Below are positions 46,156-55,461 of a DNA stretch of 64,000 nucleotides, piece by piece. The DNA is from CAIUGU01 sp963819685 (GTDB lineage Bacteria; Pseudomonadota; Gammaproteobacteria; Steroidobacterales; Steroidobacteraceae): contig CAWFXI010000008.1 of assembly GCA_963819685.1 (NCBI GenBank), positions 124,001 to 188,000 on the forward strand, in the 5' to 3' direction. The notes beneath the pieces are model-generated. The model had not been told where the DNA came from. It ran no database searches and saw nothing but the letters and a program-made list of their open reading frames with translations. How positions within the stretch are numbered: the stretch's first letter is position 1; every line of letters begins with the position of its first letter. The translations under genes were made by a program, and so were the position numbers.

Positions 46156-47549
46156 CCGAAGCCACGTTGCAGTCGGCCGGGTTCGAGCCCGTTCACGTTG
46201 ATCGGAAGATACAGACTCTGTCCCGTCCTTCGTTGTCCTACTGGCAGGACGCATGGCGTCGCCTCAAGCTCAATCGGCGCGCCTTCATCTCGCTCTATAT
46301 CATCATTGCATTGCTGCTGTTCACGATTGCAGGGCCCTGGGTTTGGCGCGTGGATCCTGCGGCTCAGGACCTGGACCAGGTCAGCAAGCCACCGGGCAGC
46401 GACCGTCGCGCTTTCGTCGCCGAGCCCTATCAACCCTGGGAAGGCCTCAAGGCGGTAGTTCCGGAAGGCGCTGCAGGTTCGTTGGTCCCCACCCAACTAC
46501 AAGTCGTCGGTGCCACTACGACGCAGGCCGTGAGGCTGACGTGGGCGCCTGTGAATGGGGCCAGCGGCTATCGTATCTACCGCAATATCTACAAGCCCGG
46601 CCCGGATCGCGCGCTGGGGCTGCCGCTCGGTGATGTTCTCAGCCCCGATCAGGTGAGCTTCGAGGATCGTCTCGATCTCGAGCCTTTGACGTACTACTAC
46701 TCTGTGCTGAGCCTCGATCGCTTCGGGGAGGAGGTCAGCGACCCGGCACCCCTGGAAGTCGATGTCGTGCGCGTGATTACGCCGGCCCAGGCAGTGGAGC
46801 GAGGGCTGGCCACTGCAGAGTCCGATGTTGCGATCGGTGACGAGCTGAAACTGGCGTTGCATCCGCTGGGTACCGATTATCTTGGCCGCGACTTGCTCGC
46901 CCGCCTGATGATGGGTGCCCGGGTATCGCTGCTGATCGGCATCATCGCACCGCTGTTCTACGTGTTGCTGGGAATCGCGTATGGCAGTACCGCAGGGTTC
47001 ATGGGAGGACGGGTGGACTCCGCATTGATGCGCTTCGCAGACTTCGTTGTGGCCCTGCCGTTCCTGCTGTTCATGATTCTGTTCAAGATCGCCTTCGGCA
47101 TTGGCCCCGGGGAGAGCGGCATTTTTCCGATGCTGGTGGCGTTGGTGCTGCTCAGCTGGCCGTCTACAGCGCGGCTCGTACGCGGCCAGATACTGCAGAT
47201 CCGCGAGGAAGGCTACATCGGTGCCTCGCGGTTGCTGGGAGCGGGCACCGGCTATCTCGTCATGCGGCACATGATTCCGAACACGATGGGCGTCATCCTC
47301 GTGACGCTGACATTCGCGATTCCCAGCGCGATTTTCACGGAGGCCTTCCTGTCGTTCATCGGCATGGGCGTGGCCCCCCCCACACCCTCGTGGGGCAGCA
47401 TGTCCAATGAAGGGATCCGCACGATGTTGAGCACGCCCCATGAGCTGATCTTTCCGGCCGTGATGATCAGCATTACGGTGCTCGCCTTCAATCTGCTGGG
47501 CGATGGTTTGCGCGATGCCTTCGATGCCCGCATGAGGTCGCGCGAATGA
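46152..47549 (+). CDS. oppC: oligopeptide ABC transporter permease OppC with an inserted fibronectin-III-like domain
   Basis: Second permease subunit. Residues 239-465 form an ordinary OppC body (LGTDYLGRDLLARLMMGARV, then five helices and the coupling loop GYIGASRLLGAGTGYLVMRH). Helix 1 is at about 43-61. Between helix 1 and the body lies about 175 residues of periplasmic loop, much longer than in usual OppC (total 465 against roughly 300). Residues about 113-206 read like a fibronectin type III domain: VRLTWAPVNGASGYRIYRN, then LEPLTYYYSVLSLDRFG and a closing VEV-like strand. It may contact the anchored binding proteins. Confidence 0.93.
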   Translation: MTEATLQSAGFEPVHVDRKIQTLSRPSLSYWQDAWRRLKLNRRAFISLYIIIALLLFTIAGPWVWRVDPAAQDLDQVSKPPGSDRRAFVAEPYQPWEGLKAVVPEGAAGSLVPTQLQVVGATTTQAVRLTWAPVNGASGYRIYRNIYKPGPDRALGLPLGDVLSPDQVSFEDRLDLEPLTYYYSVLSLDRFGEEVSDPAPLEVDVVRVITPAQAVERGLATAESDVAIGDELKLALHPLGTDYLGRDLLARLMMGARVSLLIGIIAPLFYVLLGIAYGSTAGFMGGRVDSALMRFADFVVALPFLLFMILFKIAFGIGPGESGIFPMLVALVLLSWPSTARLVRGQILQIREEGYIGASRLLGAGTGYLVMRHMIPNTMGVILVTLTFAIPSAIFTEAFLSFIGMGVAPPTPSWGSMSNEGIRTMLSTPHELIFPAVMISITVLAFNLLGDGLRDAFDARMRSRE

Positions 47550-48595
47550 GTGACCGCGACATCGTCCTCGACGTGCAGGACCTCAAAGTCGAGTTCGATA
47601 CCTACGGCGGCATCGTGCACGCCGTGCGGGGCGTGAATTTCACTGTGCGGCAGGGCGAAACGCTGGCGATCGTCGGCGAATCCGGATGCGGCAAGTCGGT
47701 TACCGTGCAGAGCATCATGGGGCTGATCCCGATGCCGCCGGGCCGGATCACGTCAGGAACGGCCCTGTATCGCGGGCAGGACATCATCCGGAACAAGTAC
47801 ATCGATGGTCAGGATATCCGCGGCAGCGCCATCGGCATGGTGTTCCAGGATCCGATGACTTCGCTGAACCCGACGATGACCATCGGCGACCAGATCGCGG
47901 AAACGCTTGCCGTGCATCGCGGTTACAGCAATTCGCAGGCGCACGCACGCGCAGTCGAGCTGATCGCCATGGTCCGGATTCCGGATGCCGCGAAGCGCGC
48001 GCGCCAGTACCCGTTCGAGTTCTCGGGCGGCATGTTGCAGCGATCGATGATCGCGATGGCGCTTGCGTGCGAGCCATCGATCCTGATCGCCGATGAACCG
48101 ACCACGGCGCTCGATGTGACCATTCAGGCCCAGATTCTCGATCTGCTGATGGATCTGCAGCGCGAGAAGGGCATGGCCATCGTCCTGATCACGCACGACC
48201 TCGGCGTCGTGGCACGCATGGCAGACAATGTCATGGTCATGTACGCGGGTGAGATCGTCGAGAGCGGCTCGATCGATGATGTGTTCCATCGCGCTGCCCA
48301 TCCGTATACCGTTGGGCTGCGTGCTGCCATGCCATCGCGTCTGCTCGGTGCTCGCCAGCGTCTCACGCCCATCGATGGCAGTCCGCCTGATCTATTTGCG
48401 CCTCCAGAGGGGTGCGGTTATTTCGCACGGTGTCCGCAAGCGATGCGGATGTGCGAGGCCGGACATCCGGAACTGATCCCGGTGGGAGAGGGGCATCGCT
48501 CGCGGTGCTGGCTGCAGCACCCCGATTCCGCGCGCAGGGTGCCAGGTCTGTTCATTCCCCACGTCTCCGCGCCGACGGATGAGGTGGTCTCGTGA
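47546..48595 (+). CDS. oppD: oligopeptide ABC transporter ATPase OppD
   Basis: Peptide-transporter ATPase. 349 residues. Walker A GESGCGKS at 44-51, signature FSGGMLQRSMIAMAL and Walker B ILIADEPTTALDVT, followed by the oligopeptide/dipeptide C-terminal domain with the cysteine-bearing GCGYFARCPQAMRMC region that in relatives holds an iron-sulfur cluster. Overlaps oppC (ATGA) and oppF (GTGA). Confidence 0.96.
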   Translation: MSDRDIVLDVQDLKVEFDTYGGIVHAVRGVNFTVRQGETLAIVGESGCGKSVTVQSIMGLIPMPPGRITSGTALYRGQDIIRNKYIDGQDIRGSAIGMVFQDPMTSLNPTMTIGDQIAETLAVHRGYSNSQAHARAVELIAMVRIPDAAKRARQYPFEFSGGMLQRSMIAMALACEPSILIADEPTTALDVTIQAQILDLLMDLQREKGMAIVLITHDLGVVARMADNVMVMYAGEIVESGSIDDVFHRAAHPYTVGLRAAMPSRLLGARQRLTPIDGSPPDLFAPPEGCGYFARCPQAMRMCEAGHPELIPVGEGHRSRCWLQHPDSARRVPGLFIPHVSAPTDEVVS

Positions 48596-49577
48596 GCGAT
48601 GTCACCGCCGCACCGGTGCTCGTCGAAGCGATCGGCCTGACCAAGTTCTTTTCGATTGGCCTCAACCAGACCGTGCATGCGGTGGATGATGTTTCGCTCA
48701 AGGTTCACGAACGGGAAATCGTTGGCCTGGTCGGCGAAACCGGTTCCGGCAAGTCGACGCTCGGCAAGGCGCTGATCGGCCTGCATCCCAAGACGGCGGG
48801 TACCGTGCATTACCGTGGCCAGGCTCTGCCGAAAAAGTATGGTCCGGAGGACTTCAAGCGCCAGGCCAGGCACACGCAGATGATCTTTCAGGATCCGTAC
48901 TCGTCGCTCAATCCCCGCATGACCGTCGGCGAGATTATCGGCGAGGGGCTCAAGCTGCATTCCGCATTGAGTTCAACGGATGTACGCGAACGGGTTTCAG
49001 AATGGTTGCGACGTGTCGGGCTGGAGCCGGACCACATGTCGCGGTATCCGCACGAATTCTCCGGCGGCCAGCGGCAACGCATCGGCATTGCGCGGGCGCT
49101 GATCATGGAGCCGGAGTTCGTTGTCTGCGATGAGCCCATTTCAGCGCTCGACGTGTCGGTGCAGGCGCAGGTCATCAATCTGCTCGACGATCTCAAAGCA
49201 TTCGATGGGCCTGACGCTGCTCTTCATTGCGCATGACCTGTCAATGGTGCGCTACGTGTCGGATCGCATGGCCGTGATGTATCTCGGCTCTCTGATCGAG
49301 ATCGGGCCCGGCCAACAAGGTGTTCTTCGAGCCGAAGCACCCGTATACCCAATTGCTGGTGGGTTCCAATCCGGAGCCCGATCCGACGACAGAACATCGT
49401 CGTCGCGGCACGTTGATCAAGGGCGAGATTCCGTCACCGATCAATGTGCCGGCCGGCTGCCGCTTCGCCAATCGGTGTCCGCATGTCATGGACGTATGCC
49501 GCCAGGTGACGCCCGTGTTAGTGGTTCCGAAGGACGAGTCTGGCGGGGACAGAGAAGTCGCGTGCCATCTGTATTGA
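48592..49577 (+). pseudogene. oppF: oligopeptide ABC transporter ATPase OppF, two +1 frameshifts
   Basis: Second ATPase of the peptide transporter. The GTG start overlaps oppD. Walker A GETGSGKS, signature FSGGQRQRIGIAR and Walker B FVVCDEPISALDVS read in the first frame; MGLTLLFIAHDLSMVRYVSD and VFFEPKHPYTQLLVGS follow in two other frames. Extra bases lie near 49204 (GCATTC-G-ATG) and 49310 (CCC-G-GCC). Corrected length is 327 residues, ending with the cysteine-rich oligopeptide domain (GCRFANRCPHVMDVC). The rest of the coding is intact, so sequence error is the likely cause. Confidence 0.88.
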
Positions 49578-49629
49578 TCAGCGGCTGCATGGGTTGCGTC
49601 GCGGTGCTGATCGCATTCAGCGATTACGC

Positions 49630-50811
49630 TCAGCGGGTTTCGGCGTAAGCGAGCGCCTGCTTGCCAACGATGCGTAGAAGGTCGCCGATGGAGTGGTCCA
49701 CGTCTATCAAGTGCAGACCCCACGACCAGTCCATCCCGGTCGGCCTGACGATCTCGCCTGCCAATTGGTCGGTACGAGCATCCGCAGGGTCGGCGTTCAC
49801 GTGCACTGACAGATAGGTGAAGTCTCCATTCGAGACACACTCCGTCGAGATCAGCCCCGGGACCTTCACGAAAGGCGTGTCGATCCTGACGGGTGGGGTG
49901 GTCCAGTCGGGCTGCGTCGTACCACCGGAGCCGTTCAGGAAGCCCTTGGTCTGGAAGTACGAGTCGGGCATTCCTCTGCCTTCTCGAAGGTTTGCCGGGT
50001 TGGTACACGCCGCGCGCAGACCGTCACGACTGCGGCCGAAGCGGGATTCTGGCGGCGGCGGATTCGTGTCGCGGAAACTTGCGTAAGAAATCACGCAGCC
50101 CACCTGGTCCTCGGCCTGACACAGCGGGATCGTCTTGAATGTTCCGCCGACGACCTCGCCCATCGGTACGAGCACCGCGGAACCCAACACGATCGCCGAG
50201 ATGAAGTGCTTCTGCACGGGCTTGCCGTCGATCTCTGAGGCCGCAAGGCGGGCGATGAGACCTGCCCCCTGACTGTGGCCGACGAGCACGATGCCGCGTC
50301 CTTTGTTCTCGTGCTGCAGATAGTAGTTCCACGCGTCCACCACGTCGTTGTAGCCCCCGAGGCTCGCCGGGGGCTTTTCGCCGGCCGGGGGTTGACCTCC
50401 GTTGGCTCCGCGCAGGGCGGTGAGGGTGGTTTGCCGATAGATCGGTGCAAAGGTGCGGCACACCGAGCTGAAGCGGGCGAACTGGAGTTTGATGTCGTCC
50501 CACTCCGTGCGGTCGGCCGCGAAGTCCGACAGCCAGCCGGGATCGAGCGATACGGTCGGGTAGACGAAGAAGCAATCAATCTTCGGGTCCCTGGCGGGGC
50601 GGAACTTCTCGACCGAAAGCCTGCCGCTGGGAGCGACCACAGTCGCATCGAGATCGACCTTGCACTTGTTGTCCTTGAGGTCCGGACGGCAGAGCCAGAG
50701 CGTCGGATCGGCATAGTCGGCGTGTGCCACTCTCGCATCCGGTACCCCGGCTGTCGCAGGTGTCGCCATGATGCAAGTCAGCGAGACAGCGCAAAGCATG
50801 CTTCTGAACAT
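49630..50811 (-). CDS. DUF3089 alpha/beta-hydrolase-like exported protein
   Basis: 393 residues from the ATG at 50811 (MFRSMLCAVS), with a signal peptide ending about PATAG. It matches the DUF3089 family: DCFFVYPTVSLDP near residue 75, the nucleophile motif GHSQGAG near residue 180, and a C-terminal HLIDVDHSIGDL. Probably a periplasmic esterase or lipase-like hydrolase; substrate unknown. The open frame extends far upstream, but those codons overlap the next gene and are not used. It is convergent with oppF. Confidence 0.88.
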   Translation of the reverse strand: MFRSMLCAVSLTCIMATPATAGVPDARVAHADYADPTLWLCRPDLKDNKCKVDLDATVVAPSGRLSVEKFRPARDPKIDCFFVYPTVSLDPGWLSDFAADRTEWDDIKLQFARFSSVCRTFAPIYRQTTLTALRGANGGQPPAGEKPPASLGGYNDVVDAWNYYLQHENKGRGIVLVGHSQGAGLIARLAASEIDGKPVQKHFISAIVLGSAVLVPMGEVVGGTFKTIPLCQAEDQVGCVISYASFRDTNPPPPESRFGRSRDGLRAACTNPANLREGRGMPDSYFQTKGFLNGSGGTTQPDWTTPPVRIDTPFVKVPGLISTECVSNGDFTYLSVHVNADPADARTDQLAGEIVRPTGMDWSWGLHLIDVDHSIGDLLRIVGKQALAYAETR

Positions 50812-50864
50812 CAGATTCCCCCTTCCTGCGAAGTCGTTCGGACTCACGAGCGTCTTCCCCGCGC

Positions 50865-51656
50865 TCATTCGAATGCGATCCACCGGCCAGCCGCCGCCGC
50901 CATCACCCACACCAGGATGGTTGCATAGGCGATCAGTCCGGTGAGTGGAGCGCCATCCGTGCGGTTCGACCTGAAGAGCTGATAGAGCGCAATGCCACCT
51001 ATCCACACCGCGAACGCGAAACCGAACCTCACGTCGATCGACCGGCTGTAAACGAATTCGCCAATGATCAGGGCCACGAGCACAGCAAGACAGACCAGCC
51101 ACAGCCATCCTCTTGTCACGGACAACACGATCATCGCCGCGGCAGCGATGATGAGGAAGACTCCTGCATTGATCACGTTCTGGATTGCAAAGATCGCGAG
51201 CGCCAGCAGAAAGACTGCACCGCCGATGGCAAACCAGACCCTGGCGCCCAGTGTCACGTTGCCGTTGGCCGCCGCCACTGGCCGACTGGCGCCATAGGTC
51301 AGGATGATCCCGGCAATCAGGGCGACCCCCTTCACCACGAACGCCGCGCTGTAATACAGACGCTCGGCGTTGGCTGTCCCGAGCATGATCCCGGTCACGA
51401 TGATGCCGCCGACGCCGACGTTCTGACAGACGCGCAGATTCCGGTAGATTTCCTCGGGCGACTCTTCCTTCAGTCCCACGTCCAGAAGTCGCAGGTTCAT
51501 GAGGATGGTCGAGCCGCCCAGCGCGACCAGTGAGAGGATATGACCCACTCCCCACCACGCGTAGGTCTGTTTGATCAGCAAACCGAGAGAGGTACCCGCC
51601 AGAGATTCCACCCAGGACTGGATCTGGGGCAGAAAATAGGCGACATCGAGCTTCAT
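50865..51656 (-). CDS. polytopic membrane protein of unknown function
   Basis: 263 residues from the ATG at 51656, overlapping the end of the next upstream gene by ATGA. About seven hydrophobic helices are visible. The N-terminal part (WWGVGHILSLVALGGSTILMNLRLLDVG) resembles the DUF6644-type core LLEATHLLALMLFAGTILVVDLRLMG of its neighbour, so the two are probably related and may form a heteromeric complex. No cofactor motif is certain, although the conserved His in the first helix could bind heme. Confidence 0.75.
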   Translation of the reverse strand: MKLDVAYFLPQIQSWVESLAGTSLGLLIKQTYAWWGVGHILSLVALGGSTILMNLRLLDVGLKEESPEEIYRNLRVCQNVGVGGIIVTGIMLGTANAERLYYSAAFVVKGVALIAGIILTYGASRPVAAANGNVTLGARVWFAIGGAVFLLALAIFAIQNVINAGVFLIIAAAAMIVLSVTRGWLWLVCLAVLVALIIGEFVYSRSIDVRFGFAFAVWIGGIALYQLFRSNRTDGAPLTGLIAYATILVWVMAAAAGRWIAFE

Positions 51657-52267
51657 CGGCGCTGTCCCGTGAGATCCCGCGCGCCGTTCTCCGAGGTACT
51701 GCACTCCTGGACCCAGTTGATGAAGGAAGGCTGAGGCTTTCCGCACTCGAACCAGTCGTAGGCGATGAATCGCCCGAACATGAGCACCAGCAACCAGAGC
51801 AACAGCGATACTGCGCCTGCAGTGACCGCGCTACGCGGCGGCCGGGCGTCGGTGTCCCACGTGCTTCGGGTAGCCTGGATGCGGTTGTGGAAAAAGACAA
51901 TATTGCAGAGCGCCAGCAGAAGCAGCAGCATTTTCACGCGGAACCAGACGTTGTGATAGTAGAGCAGCGGCTTGGCGTAGAAGAGCGCCACCCCGGTGAT
52001 GGCGACCACGATGAAGCCGATGAGGGTCAATGGCAGCACCCTGTCGCTCACCACCGAGACCGGCGTGCGCCGGAACGAAACGCCCATGAGCCTCAAGTCT
52101 ACGACCAGGATGGTGCCCGCGAAGAGCATCAGCGCGAGAAGATGTGTGGCTTCCAGCAGGCCCCAGAAATTCAGGGTCCCGAGGAGCGCCTCGCTCCAGG
52201 ACTGGGCGATGTCACCACTGCCCTTGCCCAGCGAGTACTGCAGCCAGGTCAGGAATGGATCGAGCAC
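51653..52267 (-). CDS. DUF6644-like membrane protein
   Basis: 204 residues with about five membrane helices. Helix 1 has LEATHLLALMLFAGTILVVDLRLMG, the pattern I associate with DUF6644 proteins (a histidine in the first helix and an Arg-Leu-Met-Gly turn). A WFECGKPQPSF segment and CSTSE lie at the C-terminus. It is downstream of a DUF6152 gene by 18 bp and overlaps the next membrane-protein gene. DUF6152-DUF6644 neighbours are known in related environmental bacteria; function unknown, perhaps a heme- or copper-linked redox membrane unit. Confidence 0.75.
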   Translation of the reverse strand: MLDPFLTWLQYSLGKGSGDIAQSWSEALLGTLNFWGLLEATHLLALMLFAGTILVVDLRLMGVSFRRTPVSVVSDRVLPLTLIGFIVVAITGVALFYAKPLLYYHNVWFRVKMLLLLLALCNIVFFHNRIQATRSTWDTDARPPRSAVTAGAVSLLLWLLVLMFGRFIAYDWFECGKPQPSFINWVQECSTSENGARDLTGQRR

Positions 52268-52285
52268 GGAGGCGATTGATCGCGC

Positions 52286-52738
52286 TTATCGGGTCGGGTC
52301 GGCCCCGTCGATCGGCGCGCCTGTGCCCGACGATCCCATGAAGATCTTGCGGCCATCGGCGAAAGTCACGTCGCGGCCGTTTGCCTTGCAGACCGGTGTG
52401 CATACGCGGTCCTTCGACTGAAATCCGCGCACGATGATTTCCGTGCCCGCCTTCAGTGAATTCCTGTCGGCGCCTGCACGGAGCAGCGTGTTGGGGGTGC
52501 CGCCTTCGACCATCCACGGCGTGGTCGTCCCGTCGTCATTCGTAACGGTCAGGTGAATCCAGGTGTGGGGGTTGATCCACTCCACCTTGGTCACCTTGCC
52601 GCGGAGCAGGACGGGTGCCTTGCTGTCGAATTCGGCGGCGAAGGCGTGGTGGGCACGCGCCTGACCAACGACCAGGGTTGTTCCGGCAATCAGGCCGGCG
52701 GCGATCACGATTGAAGCGACGATACGTCTCGGTTTCAT
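52286..52738 (-). CDS. DUF6152 exported protein
   Basis: 150 residues with a signal peptide ending QARA, then HHAFAAEFDSKAPV, the typical DUF6152 start with an HH pair at the mature N-terminus. The core KVEWINPHTWIHLTV is also diagnostic. The ATG at 52738 has a good AGGAG about 11 bases upstream; a GTG at 52756 is in frame but lies before that site. The HH pair suggests metal binding. It opens the minus-strand run toward the DUF6644 genes. Confidence 0.85.
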   Translation of the reverse strand: MKPRRIVASIVIAAGLIAGTTLVVGQARAHHAFAAEFDSKAPVLLRGKVTKVEWINPHTWIHLTVTNDDGTTTPWMVEGGTPNTLLRAGADRNSLKAGTEIIVRGFQSKDRVCTPVCKANGRDVTFADGRKIFMGSSGTGAPIDGADPTR

Positions 52739-52789
52739 AAACAAAGGTCTCCTCACTCTGACTGACTTGCGTCAACCCTTCTCCGGCCG

Positions 52790-53662
52790 CTACTTGTCGA
52801 GCGGCTCTTTGCGAAGAGGGCCGTACATCAGCTCTTCGACAAACTCGACGCACTTGAACTGCATGCGCGTAGCGTCCTCTCCGACGCGTTTGTACAGATT
52901 CATCCGGATTTTCCAGGGGCGCGTGAATACCTCGGGGTCGGTGATTTCCGCTTCATACCGCATAACGCCGGGCGCTGCAGGCGTCCAGCGTTCGACGACC
53001 TGCATCTCTGCGCTGTGGAAGTTGCCCGCCCGGTCGAACCAGGTTGAGTCGTTCATGCCTGTCACGACCACCACCAGCGTGTCGCCTTCCCAGTGCGCCA
53101 CGGATTGGCCCATCCAGCTGTCCACGGGCGCCGGGCCCGGATCCTTGAACTGCAGATTCCGGACGGCCCCTGCATATTCGTATGCAATCAGGATATCCCC
53201 TTTGCCCTGGACGATCTGCAACGGCAGATGCATGTAGTTGGCGCGCGGAACACCAGGCAGGTAGCACTTGATTTCCGGATCGCGATGGATCCAGTCCGCC
53301 CTGTTCTCGTCCCGTTGCTGCAATGCTTCCGGCTTGTACGGAATTACTCCGCCTTCAACGATCCCAAGGCCGGCCGGCACTGAACCCACCGCGCCCAGCG
53401 CCAGAACCTCTCTTGCTGGTACAGGCGTCACGCGGCCCGGCCGCATCTGCAGTGCTGCGCTCGGTCCATGCGGTTCGATGTTGTAGTTGGCGGTATTCAT
53501 CACCTGCCAGACGCCATTCAGATCGGGGTGCACGCCGTCAGGGCCGCGTGGTGCCTTATATGGTGGGGTTCGCGCTGACGACGCGGCGTGAGCGGAGCCG
53601 GCGAGCGATACGCCAACCACCATCACGCCGGCAAGCACCAGCGTCGTCGCAATCCTGTTCAT
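52790..53662 (-). CDS. exported protein of the PDLNGVW/PDISGHW type, first paralogue
   Basis: 290 residues, signal peptide ending GSAHA. I know this type from environmental Proteobacteria and Acidobacteria without an assigned function. The chain has HPDLNGVWQVMN near the N-terminus, a central IVQGKGDILIAYEY and AHWEGDTLVVVVTGMND, and MQVVERWTPAAPGVMRYEAEITDPEVF toward the end. These align with the divergent gene at 53866, so both belong to one family. It is probably periplasmic and lies upstream of DUF6152 by 51 bp on the same strand. Confidence 0.75.
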   Translation of the reverse strand: MNRIATTLVLAGVMVVGVSLAGSAHAASSARTPPYKAPRGPDGVHPDLNGVWQVMNTANYNIEPHGPSAALQMRPGRVTPVPAREVLALGAVGSVPAGLGIVEGGVIPYKPEALQQRDENRADWIHRDPEIKCYLPGVPRANYMHLPLQIVQGKGDILIAYEYAGAVRNLQFKDPGPAPVDSWMGQSVAHWEGDTLVVVVTGMNDSTWFDRAGNFHSAEMQVVERWTPAAPGVMRYEAEITDPEVFTRPWKIRMNLYKRVGEDATRMQFKCVEFVEELMYGPLRKEPLDK

Positions 53663-53865
53663 GATTTTCCCCCCATCCCCGCGTCGCGCCCGCAGGTGGG
53701 CCGAGTCTCGCAGTCTCTCCTCGGAAAAGATAGCGGAGTACCGGTCGCTGTCGAGGGGCTCGGGAATTTGGCGTGACAGACACCGGCGGCTTGGGCCAGA
53801 ATCGAATTCAACACCGCGGGCTCGATACGGCGGATGCGGCTTCGAATGCCAAGGGGAGGTGCGCG

Positions 53866-54927
53866 ATGCGTTGCTCGCTTATCATCACTCTCGCAGTGAC
53901 AGTGAGTGCAGGAGCGACGGCACTGCCTGTGCCTGCCGCCGCGCAGGTCGCCGGTGTACCCGACATCTCCGGCCATTGGACCAATGTCAGCCTGACGCCC
54001 ATCACGAGAAACCCCAGGTTCGGGACCCGGGCGGTGTACACGCCGGAAGAGGTCAAAGAGCTGGAAGGCCTTCTGCAGCAGGAGGTCGAGACCGCCAACA
54101 AGCCGGTCGATCCCGACGCGCCAGTCACTGCCACGAGCCGCGTGCGGGTACTCCCTCAGACCAGCGTCAGCGGTGTCGGGACCAACAACGTTGGCGGGTA
54201 CGACCGGTTCTACATGGATCCCGGTTCGTCAGTCACCTATGTCCGCGGCCAACCGCGCAATTCGCTGATCGCGACACCGGACGGGCAGATCCCGCCCCGC
54301 AAGGACGGAACGCCATCGCCACCGGCCGGGGATCGGGCCGATAACAGCGATACTCCGGTCGACAATCCCGAACAGCGGTCCCAGGGTGAGCGCTGCATCC
54401 TGGGCTTCGGTCGTGGTTCCGGTCCGCCGATGCTGCCGAATGGAATGTACAACAACGGCTATCACATCATTCAATCGCCCGACACGGTGATGATCCTCGT
54501 CGAGATGGTGCACGACGCGCGCCTTGTGCGTCTCAATTCCACGCATATCCCGACGAATATCCGGCCTTACACGGGCGACTCCATCGGGTGGTACGAAGGG
54601 AATACCCTGGTCGTCGAGACGACGAATATTCCACCCCTGCAGCAGTTTTACGGTTCCTGGAGAAACCTGAAGGTCACGGAGCGCTTCACACCCGCCGCCA
54701 ACAACAAGCTCCTGTACCAGTTCACGGTGGAGGATCCGGACACCTGGAGCAAGCCATGGGGAGGCGAGTACGAGTTCAATCCCCTCAAGGGACAGCTCTA
54801 TGAGTATGCCTGCCATGAAGGGAACTACTCGCTGCCGGGCATGCTGGCGGGCAGCCGACGTGCGGAACGGGAAGCTGCCCAGGCAGGCAAGGCCGATGGT
54901 GCCCCAGCCGCTGCTAGTCCCCGTTGA
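53866..54927 (+). CDS. exported protein of the PDLNGVW/PDISGHW type, second paralogue
   Basis: 353 residues from ATG 53866, which has AAGGGGAGG six to seven bases upstream; the frame is open earlier but lacks a signal sequence. Signal peptide ends PAAAQ. The core VPDISGHWTNVSL, then IGWYEGNTLVVETTNIPP and LKVTERFTPAANNKLLYQFTV, match the divergent gene at 52790. This copy has a longer middle section and an Ala-rich tail. Function unknown. The two genes share a 203-bp divergent promoter region. Confidence 0.78.
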   Translation: MRCSLIITLAVTVSAGATALPVPAAAQVAGVPDISGHWTNVSLTPITRNPRFGTRAVYTPEEVKELEGLLQQEVETANKPVDPDAPVTATSRVRVLPQTSVSGVGTNNVGGYDRFYMDPGSSVTYVRGQPRNSLIATPDGQIPPRKDGTPSPPAGDRADNSDTPVDNPEQRSQGERCILGFGRGSGPPMLPNGMYNNGYHIIQSPDTVMILVEMVHDARLVRLNSTHIPTNIRPYTGDSIGWYEGNTLVVETTNIPPLQQFYGSWRNLKVTERFTPAANNKLLYQFTVEDPDTWSKPWGGEYEFNPLKGQLYEYACHEGNYSLPGMLAGSRRAEREAAQAGKADGAPAAASPR

Positions 54928-55012
54928 TCGGGGGCAGGCTGAACTTTCAACCTGTGACCGATTGTCCTGATCCTGGCTTGGCTTTTGCTGCCTCCGCATA
55001 AGGGCTCTTGAT

Positions 55013-55375
55013 ATGCCGGCAATAACGCTCTACGGCATCAGGAACTGCGACACGATGAAGAAGGCGCGGGCGTGGCTCGATGAGCACAAGATCGCGTACC
55101 ACTTTCACGACTACAAAACGGCGGGAATCGAACGCGCAAAACTCGAGCAGTGGGTTGCGGTGCTCGGCTGGGACAGGCTGTTGAATCGCGGCGGGACGAC
55201 TTTTCGAAAACTGGCGGAAGCAGACAAGGAAGTCATGACTGAGCGCAAGGCGATTGCGTTGATGCTCGCTCAGCCCGCGATGATCAAGCGACCGGTGCTG
55301 GAGAAAGGCAACAAGCTGCTGGTCGGTTTCAGGCCGGAGCAATACCAGGCAGACGGGCTCGCGCGACTACCTTGA
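55013..55375 (+). CDS. ArsC/Spx-family reductase (YffB type)
   Basis: 120-residue thioredoxin-fold protein. The N-terminal loop ITLYGIRNCDTMKKARAWL holds a single cysteine (Cys12) with no second Cys in CxxC spacing, and KRPVLEKGNKLLVGF near the end is typical of the YffB/ArsC-like group. Despite the family name, arsenate reduction is not implied; a glutathione-dependent thiol role is more likely. It is not clearly in an operon; 85 bp precede it and 86 bp follow. Confidence 0.9.
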   Translation: MPAITLYGIRNCDTMKKARAWLDEHKIAYHFHDYKTAGIERAKLEQWVAVLGWDRLLNRGGTTFRKLAEADKEVMTERKAIALMLAQPAMIKRPVLEKGNKLLVGFRPEQYQADGLARLP

Positions 55376-55461
55376 CCCTCCGAGTTCCTGAGCCCTAGTA
55401 TGTTCGAATGCATATATTAAGTCCTCGTACGTCCCGGTCTTGATACAGAAGCGGTCAGCGC

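Noticed and set aside
39450..49600. Genomic island boundary around DUF4160/DUF2442 and opp
   Set aside because: No integrase, transposase, tRNA end or flanking direct repeat was seen, and base composition does not change clearly.
49630..51900. A 756-residue fused protein covering DUF3089 and the upstream membrane genes
   Set aside because: The upstream part of the frame is Arg/Ser-rich shadow of the two membrane-protein genes; DUF3089 has its own signal peptide at 50811.
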